Assembly: GCF_001625305.1 (NCBI RefSeq)
Contig: NW_017804520.1
Coordinates: 425,200-489,199, forward strand
DNA from: Branchiostoma belcheri
Lineage: Eukaryota > Chordata > Leptocardii > Amphioxiformes > Branchiostomatidae
Reading direction: 5' to 3'
Length of the DNA stretch: 64,000 nucleotides
This document shows, in pieces, positions 47,234 through 59,272 of the stretch. Position 1 is the first letter of the stretch; the number at the start of each line of letters is the position of its first letter. A model generated the notes under the pieces. The model worked only from the letters and a program-made list of their open reading frames with translations, searched no databases and was not told the origin of the DNA. Position numbers and translations under genes: made by a program.

Positions 47234-47763
47234 GTTGTTTCGTCACCAGTGAAGGGACTGTACATGTAAATCATTACAAATGATAAACCGTATAAAATAA
47301 ACATTCCTAATCTAGGACTATGAAACAGGCCAGTGGACGAAATATATGGACAGGAAAACTTTTAGCTTTATCAACAGCGCGAGCTTTAATAGAAACCAGT
47401 TTGGTCAGTTCAGACTCAGAGTGAAGACGTCACGCTTGTCATGACGTCGCCTACCAACCCCCCTCCCCTATCGGTGTCCTTTCCCGCACCTTAAGGGTTG
47501 TCTTTCAGTAAATATTTGAAGGGAACATCGTAACAATCTCAGTATGTCTTGTTCTCACGACGCACGAGCAACTTTTGGTGAGATATCATCATATTTTCTC
47601 TCCCCACAATGCCTTGGGATGACCCCCTCTAAACCAGATATCCCAACCCTGAGGGCATTTACAGATCTAAATATCTAGTAGGGTGGTATAGTTTTGTTGT
47701 CACAAACAGCTGTAGACTTAGACCCGCCAGAAACAAAACATGCTATTAATATTATTTCACATT

Positions 47764-48013
47764 GTGGCATAGCGGCAGAGTGCGCGACTCGGAACTAAGA
47801 GTCCCGGGTTCGAGTCCTGACATGCCACCGATCTTGTGCCCTTGGGAAAGGCACGACTTTCCTCACTTAGCTCAGGTGTAAATGAGTATTGTCCTGTCAT
47901 GTATTTGTCCCCTGTGTTGGTGGCGGCATTAATATAAGTTGAAGAAACTTGCAATTTAATGTTGAGTGTGTCGTCACCACGTCTGGTGATTAAATGTTGG
48001 AATAAAAAAAAAA
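47764..48013 (+). mobile_element. tRNA-derived SINE, copy 1
   Basis: The head resembles a tRNA with polymerase III control boxes: A box TGGCATAGCGG and a perfect B box GGTTCGAGTCC. A central domain follows (CTTGTGCCCTTGGGAAAGGCA and CAGGTGTAAATGAGTATTGT), and the 3' end is A-rich (GGAATAAAAAAAAAA). A second copy lies at 62557-62778 with the same order of parts. Spacing in the head is tRNA-like but the full cloverleaf is not kept, so it is not a tRNA gene. Confidence 0.85.
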
Positions 48014-48564
48014 CAGTAGTCATACGTACGTACGTATAGTCTCCTGTTGTCTGGCTTGTACAGACGAGTTGATCTTCCCATGTACATGTACTGTTGTAAA
48101 CTGCTCAGCTATGACAGTATGAACAGTACACCGTGTGGTCGACTACTAGACGCTGTTCACAACCTTGAAACGGACGTCCAAACATCATGCTTACTATTGA
48201 GTTCCAGGCAAACTGTAGAAACTCAGCCTTTGTTGCTGGTAAGATAGTTACATTGTACTTATCCTCAGGGCATTGCCAGTTCCCATAGTTACCAGTGCCC
48301 ACATCAAATGTTGTTGGACAAGATCAACTTTAAGCAGATGTTAAGGGTCGGGCTTAGTGTTTCAGGCCTGCTTTGTAACATTTTTTATGCCTTTCTATTA
48401 TTGTATTTTTCCTAATTGTTACAGTTTTTCAATTTATCACCGTATTTTAAGTGTAGGTGTCATTGAAACGTTAACCAATCTGGTATCTGGTAGGCCCTCG
48501 CTCACCGTCGACCTTCTTGAAAAGCTGTCATATGTACCGAACAAGCTTTCGAGTTTACATAAGG

Positions 48565-48588
48565 CTTACTACTACTACTACTACTACA
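48565..48588. repeat. TAC trinucleotide microsatellite
   Basis: Eight consecutive TAC units. Confidence 0.9.
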
Positions 48589-49620
48589 TGTTGACTTTGT
48601 GGATCCTATGATACCATTTGGGTCTATCACTGCAAGTCTGTTTCTCTTTCTAGTCCCTTGTCCACCATTTTCCTCCACAAAAATTTGAACAAAGGAATTG
48701 AATTGGGAGTGCAAGTGGACTAAGTGGCCTGACCTCTGAAATAATGATTTTCATCGAGGACATTCCCTATTTGTAATGCCCATGGTCACACTGGCTTTTG
48801 TGGATGACATCTTATAGACACCTCAATGTGGCTTTTTGTGGCCCTTTCAAGAGACAAATCCTTCACAAAACTATAGAAAGTACCTTGTTATTGAGGAAAC
48901 AGGTCAGCTCTTAGAGAGTGTCTCTTTGAATCAATTATGACCTGACTTCTCTGTACGCAGTCCACACATCTTTAATACATGGAAATTCATGCGCAAGTCA
49001 AACCAGGCACCTTACTATAAACTTCATACTTTTTCTACAATGTTTTAAGCATTTGTATACATCTTTTGTCCTTGTTTATGCTCCCAGATTCAATATCAGA
49101 CCCACAACAGCAAACAAACATAAAATGGCTCTATGCTAGTAAAAGTTATATCCATAAAATAATGAAGCGGACAAGAGTCACACAAAAATTTTGGTCACAG
49201 TATGGTCACTGAGTGATCATAATCTATATCTAAAAGGTAACCTAGGAAAGAAATGCTATAAAGTTTTGCATTCTTCTACATGTAGTATACATGTACATAC
49301 ACCTCTAAGCAATACATGTTGTGATTTCCAAAAATGAATACAACAGGACACTAAGATACAATATCAGGTCCCAAAATATCAAACATACAGGTTAGTACTG
49401 GTAAAATTGGAGTTTTGCAGGTACTTTTAGTGGTCCATGTACTTATTTATCCCCACACTTGCCTTACACAGTTACTGGTAATGTTCTACAACAGACGTAA
49501 GGCTCAAGATGCTAGCATACATTCAACATCTCTGCATGGTTTGTCTTACAACAGATACAATATACAATAGCTTAGGTAACAGGTATGGAATGTCCTCTAG
49601 AGTCTTCTTGAGACTTTGGT

Positions 49621-52600
49621 TCAGGAAATCCTAGTTATTTTCTCCTGCAGGTCTGTCAGTTGTTCCTGTGGAACAAACAACACCTATGAGGTTATCATGA
49701 ACATACCAGGACATGTACAAGGAACTGTCGTATTTGCTTGAACATGTTATAACTAGTGCTGCGTACCGCTTCACTGGACTTGGATCCGGACTTGTAAGAA
49801 TGTTTAGGTTCAAGTCCAAAAAAACCTAAAAGTCAAGAACCGAGTCCGGACTTATTACCATAAAAGACCTATGCCATGGGTTTAGGTCCGGACTTACGAG
49901 TCCGGAACTGAACCTAAACCTCTGGACTTGAATCCGGACCTGAACCTAAATGTGGGTTTAGGTATGTAGCACTAGTTATAACTATTGGTCAACTGTCACA
50001 AGAATACTTCTAAGGCATACATCTATAAGAAAAAAAGGAGATATTTTGGGATGTGCTCTTTTTGCCCAACTTCACATAATTCACAACTATAGCAGATCTG
50101 ATGTAAAGATTCAAGATGAAACTGTAAACATTACCGTACTCACTAAAACCTGCGAGTTACAATGGTCAACTAATTAAACTAATTATAGATATAGCAGCCT
50201 AACCTCTATAGCACATGCTGGTATTCTAAGGTAAGGTTGTAGAAAACAAGACCGATCAGAACAAGATAGCAACCAGTAGAAATCAGTACAAACTTCGCCA
50301 AACAAACAGATAAAAAAGTTTGCCACCCTGCCAGCTATAGAGCCCAACACAGTCAAACAAATCTCCAGCAACAATGAAGTTTTTATGCAGAAGAAAGACT
50401 GATATAAAAGAATCTGCCTACTGTACATGTCTGCTACTCTCACCAGAAAAATTTTGTAAATAGGTTACCTGATATCCCTTTACATCTTATTCCTGATATG
50501 ACTTTTAGAATTGTATTTTATCATGTATTATGAATTTTATACTTGGATTTTAAAGGCGATCTGTAAGCAATGATGCAATTCAGGTGTTGATTTTATATTG
50601 TACCTGCTATGTCATTGGTAATAAAATCTGAATCTGCCTACCTGTGTGTGTTCTGTGTCCCCACCATGTGCCATGATAGACGTCAGCATGTCCACCAATG
50701 ACGTCACTTTACTGCTCCGAAACACGATAGCTTCTTTCAGCTCATGCACTGGAAAAAAAGACAATCATTGCAGAATGTAGTTTAATCATCTACCTACCAA
50801 GACCTACTTTACTTTGTAACATAATATTGGTACAAAATGTTGCAGAATTCATTGAGGACAGCCATAAGCTATATCAAAATGGGATCCTAAATACAAACTT
50901 TGGCTGGTGAAGTATTGTGGATGTTATCAAAATCTATCCAGCTTAGTAGATTGTAATACATAAGAAAACTACTGATGAAAAGTACTGGCTGCTTCTTGTA
51001 ATGTCTGATAGTTTGACTTTGAGTAACAGTTTTCTTGTGTATCTCATTACCTGGATGTCTAACCTTCACCGACATAGTTCATTGTAATGTTCTACCCCAC
51101 TCTCTCCACTCTCTCTCTCTCTCACTATCCAGTTTAACGTCTTTTTTCCCCGAAACTGGGAGCTAGACGTGCTTGCATCAAGTACAAGTCTTTTCTTTTT
51201 GAAGCAAGATTTTCTTTACATTTTTCCTGGATGTCTGATATTTATTGAGCATTAATTAAGTGTACATTTACTGTGAGTTAACAAATACAAAGGACCACAA
51301 CAAGAGTGCGACATTAGCTACTGTACAACAGTTTAGAATGCCATGAGTGCGAGGCCCCCTGCCTACCACCAGCATCACTGCAGGTCCTCTCTATCTCAGC
51401 CACCTGCACCAGCAGCCGCTCCAGCTGCAGCTGCACCTTCCCAAGATCCTCCAGCTCCTGCTTCAGACAGGTGTTCACATACACTGTCTGCCGACAGGTC
51501 AAACAATTCCCAAATTTTTAACAGGATCTTTTGGTAATACATAGTGGTAGTATTTACTAGACATAAATACATGTGTCTACTTGTAGACAGATTAAAGTTC
51601 TTTAATTTTCTGTTTTGTACAGTATAATCAAAAGAAGACAGCAGTTAAGGAAGGAATAAAAAGTACAAAGAAGACCAAAAAATTGATAAAAATTTTTCGA
51701 TAGGTTTCCAAATTTACAACTTATCAGGTGTTTGATATTCTTCTAGCAGCACTTTGTTAGGAAATGTACTCAGATGATCCAATCCCTGATTAGGAAAAAT
51801 GCTACCATGGTGGAGGTTCACACTCATGATTCTTGTTGACTCTGAAAAGTCAGAACTCAATATCCATTTTCCAGTGATATCCAATTATCGGTAATTATTG
51901 TCACGTAAGCAGAATGATTTTTCTAGATGAAGAGTAAAGAAAGGAATTGTCAGCTTTTTTTACTCACATTTCTTATTTTCTGTCTGAGAACATCCAGCTC
52001 CTCATCTAGCTGTGCCTCCTCCTCTGGAGTGTACTGTTCCATCTGAACCTGGTTTAACAACAGGACAAACCATTCAACCATGTACCAAGGGGTGCTTGAT
52101 GTGTCTTGTATATGCCATATTAGTTACATTAACACCCAGACCTTGTGATTTTTCAGCATGAACGTATGGATGCAGTCAAAATACAAAACTACGTACCTGC
52201 ACCAGACAGATTACACCTTCACATGAAGTATGCATCAAATTAGAATCAGTGTTAAGCACCAGTAAGTTGTAACCATTCCAATTCTTTGCTAGGCATTTCA
52301 CAGGTGGTAACAGTACGAAATCCACATACATGTACACATAGACCTACCCAGGACACAGACTAGTGCAGGTAGACGTACCTTCACAGCTCAACATTTCTCA
52401 GATACAAGAAGCATATGACCCTGGTACGTGTTTTACTGAGTTGTTTTGCTGTACATACCTTGTCCTCTGGTAACAGCACATAGTTAGGTAGGTGGAACAG
52501 GTTGGACAGAAGGTATAACTGGAAGGAAGAAGATACTCAATGTCATTGTGTGACTGTAAGCTAGAATTTTTGTTATTTTGCAGCCACACGCTAGATAGAT

Positions 52601-55600
52601 TGAATATCACACTACAAAGTCTACAGTTTAAAAAGAAAACTTGAATTGTTTGTGGTAGTTTTATGCTTGTGGTGGTTTTATTTTTGGAGTGACATATCTT
52701 CTGCAAAATGTTTATGATGCATGACTATTAGAAAATTGTTTCTACCACAAAAACTTCAATTTTCCACCATCCACAAAATCAGTTCCCTGTGAAAATTACT
52801 TGTATCATACAAGCCTAATGTATTATGAACAGCCTCTGAAAACTAAGTTACCTCCAACTTGTCAAAAGCTTTCTTAAATGCCTGGAGAAATTTCAGAATG
52901 ACTTCTTGTGTACCCTGTGAAAAGAAGAAGGTATTAGTAACTAGAGAAGTAACATTTGCAAAGCAAATGCATAATGTTTACCTTCGGACATGGTCTGCCC
53001 TGTTAATTTTTACTCAAACATATTCACATACATGTACTACTAGTATATGGTGACAGGAGCAGAGCAGACCATGAAGTTTGCAACATTATGTAACCCAACA
53101 CCAGTCACCATGGTGACAGACATCAACAAATCATGTCATTGGCCAGGTGAGAGGTTAGTGTTTGGAGAAGAAGAAGAGGAAATTGAGTAAAAACAATATG
53201 TTTTCCTTCGGTAAACATAATAATCACTCTATGCCCCTTAGACAAATAAAAGACCAAAACAGTATTTAGATATCATTTCTTCACCTGGATACTCTCTCAA
53301 GCAGTGACAGCAGAAGATAAAAATATGATTTGATATTGATAAAAAATCATAGAAGTAATCTTGTCATTACTGTGATACTTACAGCCTTGACTTCCTCTTT
53401 TGGGACGTCCCTGTTCTGTAATTCAAACGGTGCAACAGTCAGTTTCTGGACCTTCTGTCAAGACTTCATTCATTGAACATGTATAACACTATATGAATAA
53501 CAATATGAATTTGTATCAACAGAGGGATAAACATACAAGTAGAGGTAATTTTATAATTTGTTCATATGATGTTTTGCCAAAGTAGACAAGCAGGAACATA
53601 AAAAAGGGCAATAGAGATGTTTATGTTTATCTACATCATTGACATCATGGCTGAGAAATATGACAGTAACAAATCAGATTTAGTAACAACAAGCAGATTT
53701 TTGCGATAATCCCTGACTTGATGTTTATCTGATCATACATTTCTGTTTTCCTTAGCCTGGGTGGCTCACTCTAACACAATGTCTAGGTAGACATTGCTTT
53801 CTGATGAAGACCAAAAAGACATCACACACATTACAGCAAAATATAATGTTATTCATGTACAAAGACAAAACAAGTTTTAAAAGCAAAAAAAAAAAAATTG
53901 TTGTCTGACCCTAGACACCAAGTAGTGCTCAGCAGCGTCCATGGTGTCATACAGGTTGTCCACCATCACATTAAATACTGGAACAACACATTAAAACATT
54001 GTCAACAACTTGTTGAACAAGTCATAAATTTCATATAATATTACAAGTAGGGGTGCATACCGGTTCACTGGACTTGGATCCGGACTTGTAAGAATGTTTA
54101 GGTTCAAGTCCAAAAAAACCTAAAAGTCAAGAACCGAGTCCGGACTTATTACCATAAAAGACCATTTCACGCAACCCCTTTCTTTCCAAACCACCTAAAA
54201 CCTTCCGTAGATTGCAAAATCTTTGCTGCAAAATGAAGAAAACATTGCCATCGGGCATCGTCAAGTACCGGCTTCCATGTTATGTGGCCAAATTTTAACC
54301 CAGACAACCCAGCAAGGTTGCCAACAATGCAATTTTGTATATGCCATGGGTTTAGGTCCGGACTTACAAGTCCGGAACTGAACCTAAACCTCTGGACTTG
54401 AATCCGGACCTGAACCTAAAATTGGGTTTAGGTATGCACCACTAATTACAAGTCAGGCCTAGGAAAAAATCTGTTGCTTTCCTGTTTCCCGAACCTAGAC
54501 ATTTTTGGGGGGTGAACCCCAGCAAGGGACAATTTTTCGAGCTGATCAACCTTTTCTAGCTCCATGATCTGGCACCTGAGTGATAAAACATTGTACAATT
54601 GTTTTTTTAACATTGACATTGAAAAGACCAATGTCCTCGTGCAATTTTTTTACTTTGTTAAACTGTATTGTATATGTATATACTAGTAAGTTGGACCCAA
54701 ATCTAGATCACTGAAGAAAAAAGATAATCCTACCGACCGTAATTTTTTTCAGGACTGAAACAGAAAATACAACATCTTTTTCCTAGGCCTCATACATTTT
54801 ATGTGCAAGTTTTTATATAAAAAAAATTTAGTAGGACAAAACATGGGTTTTATTCAATGAAAGCAAAGAAAAATATCAGTTATGTCAGCTGGATTATGTT
54901 GTAAATTACATGTGTATATTCCACAAATATATCTTCATGTTGTAATTTCTTCAGAAGGTCCCGGTATATTATTTTCCCAGCGTGCTTTGTGACTAAGCAT
55001 GACATAAATTATAATAAAAATGGCTGCCGTGAGTGACAGCTGTCTCCCACGGTCCAACTCGCCCAAGACTTCTACAGCGCCAATTTTGAAGGAACAGGTG
55101 AGAAGTTCCTGTCAGATTTTGTTTGTAGAGCTTTCAGGGTATATTTGAGAAGTGTGTGGGATTTCTGAGCGGTGAAATTTTGTTCATGGGTGAGACAAAC
55201 AGCGGCGGTAGTTTCAGACCCACTGGCAAATACTGTGCGTCAAAACTGGCGTTTTTCATCAAAAATTATGAACAGGTAAAAAAATAATAATTTGTCGATT
55301 GTTGAACGCCATTCCAAACCTAGGCAAAACAGTAAGGCTGTACTGTAAGTGATTAATTTGTTGCTTTGTGTGTTTATGTTTTCGTTGACGAGTTATCTTC
55401 TTTAATATAAACCATGACGCCGCGCCGTAAATTGTCAACAAAGTAAATCTTTTTAAGTCGCCCCCCTCCCCACTTACCTCCATCCGCGAACGACTGTGGC
55501 GTGAACCCGAAGTACTGGACGGCGTATTCCGCGTGCGCTTCTTCACTCATGTCCCCCGCAACTTCTGCAAATCAACAAATAAGTTTAAAACACCACAGCG

Positions 55601-55672
55601 ATCACGAAGTACGCAAAAAAGGAGATGTTTTTCGATACACTTTCACAAACCTGCAGTTGAAGATGCCGCCAT
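49621..55672 (-). CDS. MIS12: Kinetochore protein MIS12
   Basis: Subunit of the MIS12 complex, which links inner-centromere proteins to the NDC80 microtubule binder. Ten exons: 55651-55672, 55478-55564, 53910-53977, 53383-53454, 52852-52914, 52459-52518, 51968-52048, about 51367-51487, 50642-50748 and 49621-49665; about 241 residues (human 205). The N-terminal region contains YAVQYFGFTPQSF, like the human AQFFGFTPQ segment. Exon 6 encodes LYLLSNLFHLPNYVLLPEDK, matching the conserved LLPEDK site. Exons 7-9 are heptad-like coiled coil. The first exon (MAASSTA) is in phase with the second and adds 12 residues before the internal MSEEAHAEY start. Exon 8 has two possible donors three bases apart (one-residue uncertainty). 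Introns hold several transposons. Confidence 0.93.
49754..49974. mobile_element. hAT-like miniature element, short form
   Basis: 221 bp with inverted ends TAGTGCTGCGTACC / GGTATGTAGCACTA and a perfect 8-bp target duplication GTTATAAC (49746-49753 and 49975-49982). Inside are inverted words around GTCCGGACTT and GGTTTAGGT. It lies in the last intron of MIS12. No coding content. Confidence 0.92.
52941..53220 (-). mobile_element. Helitron-like miniature element, copy 2
   Basis: Same family as 44135-44390. It is bounded by A and T in its own orientation (A before TTATGTTTACC, T after CTAG), as expected for insertion between A and T. It lies between exons 4 and 5 of MIS12, ending 26 bp past the exon 5 acceptor on the intron side. 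Confidence 0.7.
54048..54444. mobile_element. hAT-like miniature element, long form
   Basis: 397 bp, same ends as the 221-bp element (TAGGGGTGCATACC / GGTATGCACCACTA) and a perfect 8-bp duplication ATTACAAG (54040-54047 and 54445-54452). It differs from the short form by about 175 extra bases in the middle (about 54165-54340). It lies in intron 2 of MIS12. Confidence 0.92.
55020..55097 (+). CDS. Possible first exon of a plus-strand gene
   Basis: An ATG in a favourable context (AAAAATGGCTGCC) opens 26 codons, MAAVSDSCLPRSNSPKTSTA followed by PILKEQ, ending at CAG|GTGAGAAG, a strong donor in phase 0. It lies inside intron 2 of MIS12 on the opposite strand. No continuing exon was found to the right by eye, and the peptide is not recognised. 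It could be an overlapping gene's start or chance. Confidence 0.25.
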
Positions 55673-57720
55673 TTTGGTCATATGACATATCCCAGAACTC
55701 TCCTTGCGGGATAGTAGACAACACTACTCAGCAGCGTCCTGCAGCGACATTTGTTTGCGTTGCAGCAGGTGGTTCTTTAGTGGCCCAAATGCGAAAAAAT
55801 ATTGACTGGGAGATCACAAATGATGGCTATTATCAATATCATACCAAAAATTACAAGATAATAACTTGACTTCGAATTTTAAGTTTTCTTTTTTAGATAA
55901 GAAAGTTTGACATGTGTGTAACATCTGGGTGACTGGTACGATCAAAGTGGCGAAGGTCAATGTTGATTTGAAGTGCAGACATCGCCCCAGCCCGTGCCTA
56001 ATGATGTATGAAAAGTTAATGAATAGAATCGGGCGACGGCCTGTGGGAGGATGCAGACATTAGGGTCAGGCTGTGTCCGATGTTGGAAAGGTGTTCCCAA
56101 ATTGACTTACAACAAGAACTTTCAATTACAACTGTCTATCATTTAATTCTAACCAAGGTTTGTTTGGGTTATGGTCATGCCGCGATTTTCAATATTCTTT
56201 CTGTCTAGTGACCAGATGCAAAACGACGTAGTATTAAAAGAGAAGAGAACTTTATTGACACAACAAATGTACAGCGACTTTCTTAAGGTCTAAGACATGT
56301 AGATATACAGACAATAAACATGAGTACAACGAAAGTATCCTACGTACAGAACAATAGATGGGTCAACTAATACTACTTGTTCTAAGGAAAAGGAACTCAA
56401 ATGAGTGCAACGGACATATTACATGTATTTTGAAAATACCTTTAATTTGAAACGTTACTTATTCCAAAGTCCTGTAGTTTACAACAAATGCACATTATCT
56501 TAAGTTACATTCTGAAGCTACCTTTTGCTACTATATCACCATACAAAATCCTTCCCTTTATCGAAGCCCCTTCATCATAGTTTAAAACTGAAGAATTTTA
56601 TTACAAACTGCATGGCAATTTTATTTCATTTCTTCCGTTGGCTACATGTCGACTGCTGTCCGTCTAAATAAACGGACACCGTGGCGCTCCTTTCACTCCG
56701 TATGTAACATGGTGTACCGAACTGTGGTCTCGCCGCTTGACCACCGTCCCCCGCGATCTCTTATTTACAGAACGTCCAGAGAAATGTTTCTTATTGTTGT
56801 GGTAAGGTAAACACGGACTGTGGCTCGTTAGTTCGCCCGGAAGTCCATCGGGCAGCATGCCGGCGGCCGGGCGGCAGGGAGGCCGCACCACGCCGGGGCC
56901 TGATGGGCAGGTAATTGGTGATAACGACCACCACCTGTAAGGGTGACGAACTGGAGCCGAGAGAGGGGGTGGGGTTAGGGAGGGGTGGGGACTAAACAAC
57001 AACACACGTGGACACACCTTTGGTCAAACAAGGGGGCCTGCATGGCCCTGTACCGATAGCATGGACAACCTATCTCTTTCACCTCCGAGGAAGCTTTTTT
57101 ATCTCGTTATTGGCCGAATTTTGCGTCATTGATTTCCTGAATTTAGCGCAATACTATTATCCTCAATGTCACTTTTCAGTCTTCACTATAAAACGTATGA
57201 CACTAAGATTTTTGTTTTATAGGAAGCTTTTTTTCCCTCGTCATTGGTAGCGAGACGGCCGAATTTTACGCCATTGACTTCCTGGATAATACATGCATGT
57301 AATGCTATATCCTAAACTTTTTCTGTCTTCAATAATCCCCAGTTTTAAATTTAGATTTGTTACATACTCAGCTAGGGGCATATGTATCAAATCTGGACCG
57401 TGACCTGATTTTTAGGTAACTACAAGAACAGAATGAAATACAATGACCCTTCACATGTAGTCTATCTACTTAACATGTGACATTTAAACCTTACTGCTAT
57501 CGTTACAGTCCGTTGTTGAAAGTCTTTGTTCTCGTATGCTGTCTTTGATCCCCTTGTTGGAAACATACCAAATGTGTCAAAGAAGAACAGGGGGTGTTCT
57601 AGAATCAAGGGATATGGCCTACAGACTTTTGGGGGTCAAAATGTTACAATAATGTAGCTCTTACAGGTAGTACCACTCCCCCTAATGGTCTTCCTTCCGT
57701 TCGTAGCTGACAAACATATA
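55673..57720. other. Upstream region of MIS12, no gene recognised
   Basis: Likely MIS12 promoter next to 55673. The frame at 56664-57017 (minus) is proline/arginine-rich with no recognisable motif. About 56240-56420 contains a dispersed-repeat-like segment (ACTTTATTGACACAACAAAT). Confidence 0.4.
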
Positions 57721-57987
57721 CAAAAAGGTAACATTTGCAAGGCAAATGTATAATGTTTACCTTCGCATATGGTCTGTTCTGTTAATTCTTACTCAAACAC
57801 ATTCAAATACTGTATATGGTCAGGCAGGAGTCTAAATCCCTCCTGCTATAAAATTGCAACATGATGTAACCCAACACTAGTTACCATGGTGACAGACTTC
57901 TGGTTCAGGTCATTGAGGTCTTTGTTTGGAGAAAAAGAAGAAGAAGAAACGTAGCAAAAACAATATGTTTTCATTCGGTAAACATAA
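57721..57987 (-). mobile_element. Helitron-like miniature element, copy 4
   Basis: Fourth copy of the family at 44135, 45195 and 52941. The CTAG end is degraded here but the hairpin word and the TTATGTTTACC start are kept. Intergenic. Confidence 0.65.
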
Positions 57988-59221
57988 AAACGCACAAGAC
58001 AGCGTCAGACACTCAGTGTCATTTTCAATGTCCACCGTGATCTACAATCGCTTTTCCTGAGTTGTGAGGTAAACTTCAAGTCGTCTGCAGGGCTGTCAAT
58101 CATGACCTGACCTGTCACCGGCCCACCCCAAGTACCCTGGGCATCGGGGTCCGAAATCTGCAGGGTCCTGGGACGAAAGTAATAATTAGCCGAAATTGGA
58201 CGGCCGCGCCCAGGCTGCTAAACCTATTACTTAGCCCCTGGAGCTCCATGTGAGACTTACTAGGTTTTTTTTTCCTTCAGTCCTAGCGCCAGAGATCTTC
58301 CTGGAACTTTTTAGTGTCAAGCCTTGAAAGAACCTTCAAGGAAAACAACCACACCTTCTTTATAGCCTCTACCAGGCCTTCCTACGGACCGTAGAATTCG
58401 GCAAAAAGGGAAGAATAATTTGACCAGGGAAGTCAGCCCACGGGAAGGTCAATTTCCCCCTACGAAGCGAGGGCAAATGAACTCTACGATGACGATTTTT
58501 GTCCATATGTTGCTAAATTTTACTGTTGTTACTTGGTAGTCCGGTGGAGACTACGTTCTCTTGACCAAGTTCTGCAGTGGATGGCAAGACCTTGTACAAT
58601 GTACATTGTAATGAACCAGGGAAACTTTATTTCAACTGTCTAACGGCTGCACTGCATTCAAAAGTTCTAAATAACTATACGTCATATGTTGGAAGTTGTA
58701 GGAAAAAAGTAGGGTTCTCTTCTATTGGTCGCAGAAATTTAATACCGTAAAAGTTACAAGTCGGAGGAACATAACGGTACTTAACATGCAAAGTACACCT
58801 CCCTGTATATAATCAGCTTAACTCCGAGAGATCATTCTTCATCGTTATCTTCGTTGAAATTGCGCGATTTAAACGGGACAGAACAAGGCAGAGTGCCAAC
58901 AATGAGGCTTGTCACCTGCCGAGTACGTTTAAACAGTCTAATCGTTCGGTTTAAGAGTAGATCTCAGCTACTTTTCTTAAAGCTAGATAGCTAATAATCA
59001 CTAATGCTCTATGAAAGGCCCAATAATTCAGGAAATACTTATTTGGCATTACATGGACTATCTAGATCAGTACCATAGCTGCGTTTCGTCGACTACCTCA
59101 CGAATCGAAAGTTGTGAAAGTTTTTGCAAGTTGTAGACTGCTGCATTTCACTCTTTATCTCTTTATCTCTCTCCTCCCCTCTCCACCCTCTCTCTCCCAC
59201 TCTCTTTCTCAGTTTGTCTCC
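57988..59221. other. Intergenic, no gene recognised
   Basis: Contains a segment at 58372-58440 that resembles the end of the foldback element at 39893 (AGCCTCTACCAGGC). No coding frame with a recognised motif. Confidence 0.4.
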
Positions 59222-59224
59222 ACG

Positions 59225-59255
<31 letters not shown>

Positions 59256-59272
59256 ACACACACACACACTTC
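59222..59272. repeat. CA/CG dinucleotide microsatellite
   Basis: About 50 bp of alternating CA with a few CG units. The neighbouring 59150-59215 is a pyrimidine-rich TCTC stretch. Confidence 0.9.

Larger units (their letters stand above)
47234..49620. other. Intergenic between sialyltransferase and MIS12
   Basis: Contains the SINE at 47764-48013 and a TAC microsatellite at about 48565-48588. The 1-kb part next to 49621 is probably 3' untranslated or flanking sequence of MIS12. No further gene recognised. Confidence 0.5.

Noticed and set aside
47757..48023. 88-codon minus-strand frame as a gene
   Set aside because: It lies over a tRNA-derived SINE, and the same peptide pieces appear at the other SINE copy (62511-62837).
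48502..48714. Minus-strand frame with a serine run
   Set aside because: The serine run comes from the TAC microsatellite and no motif or splice context supports a gene.
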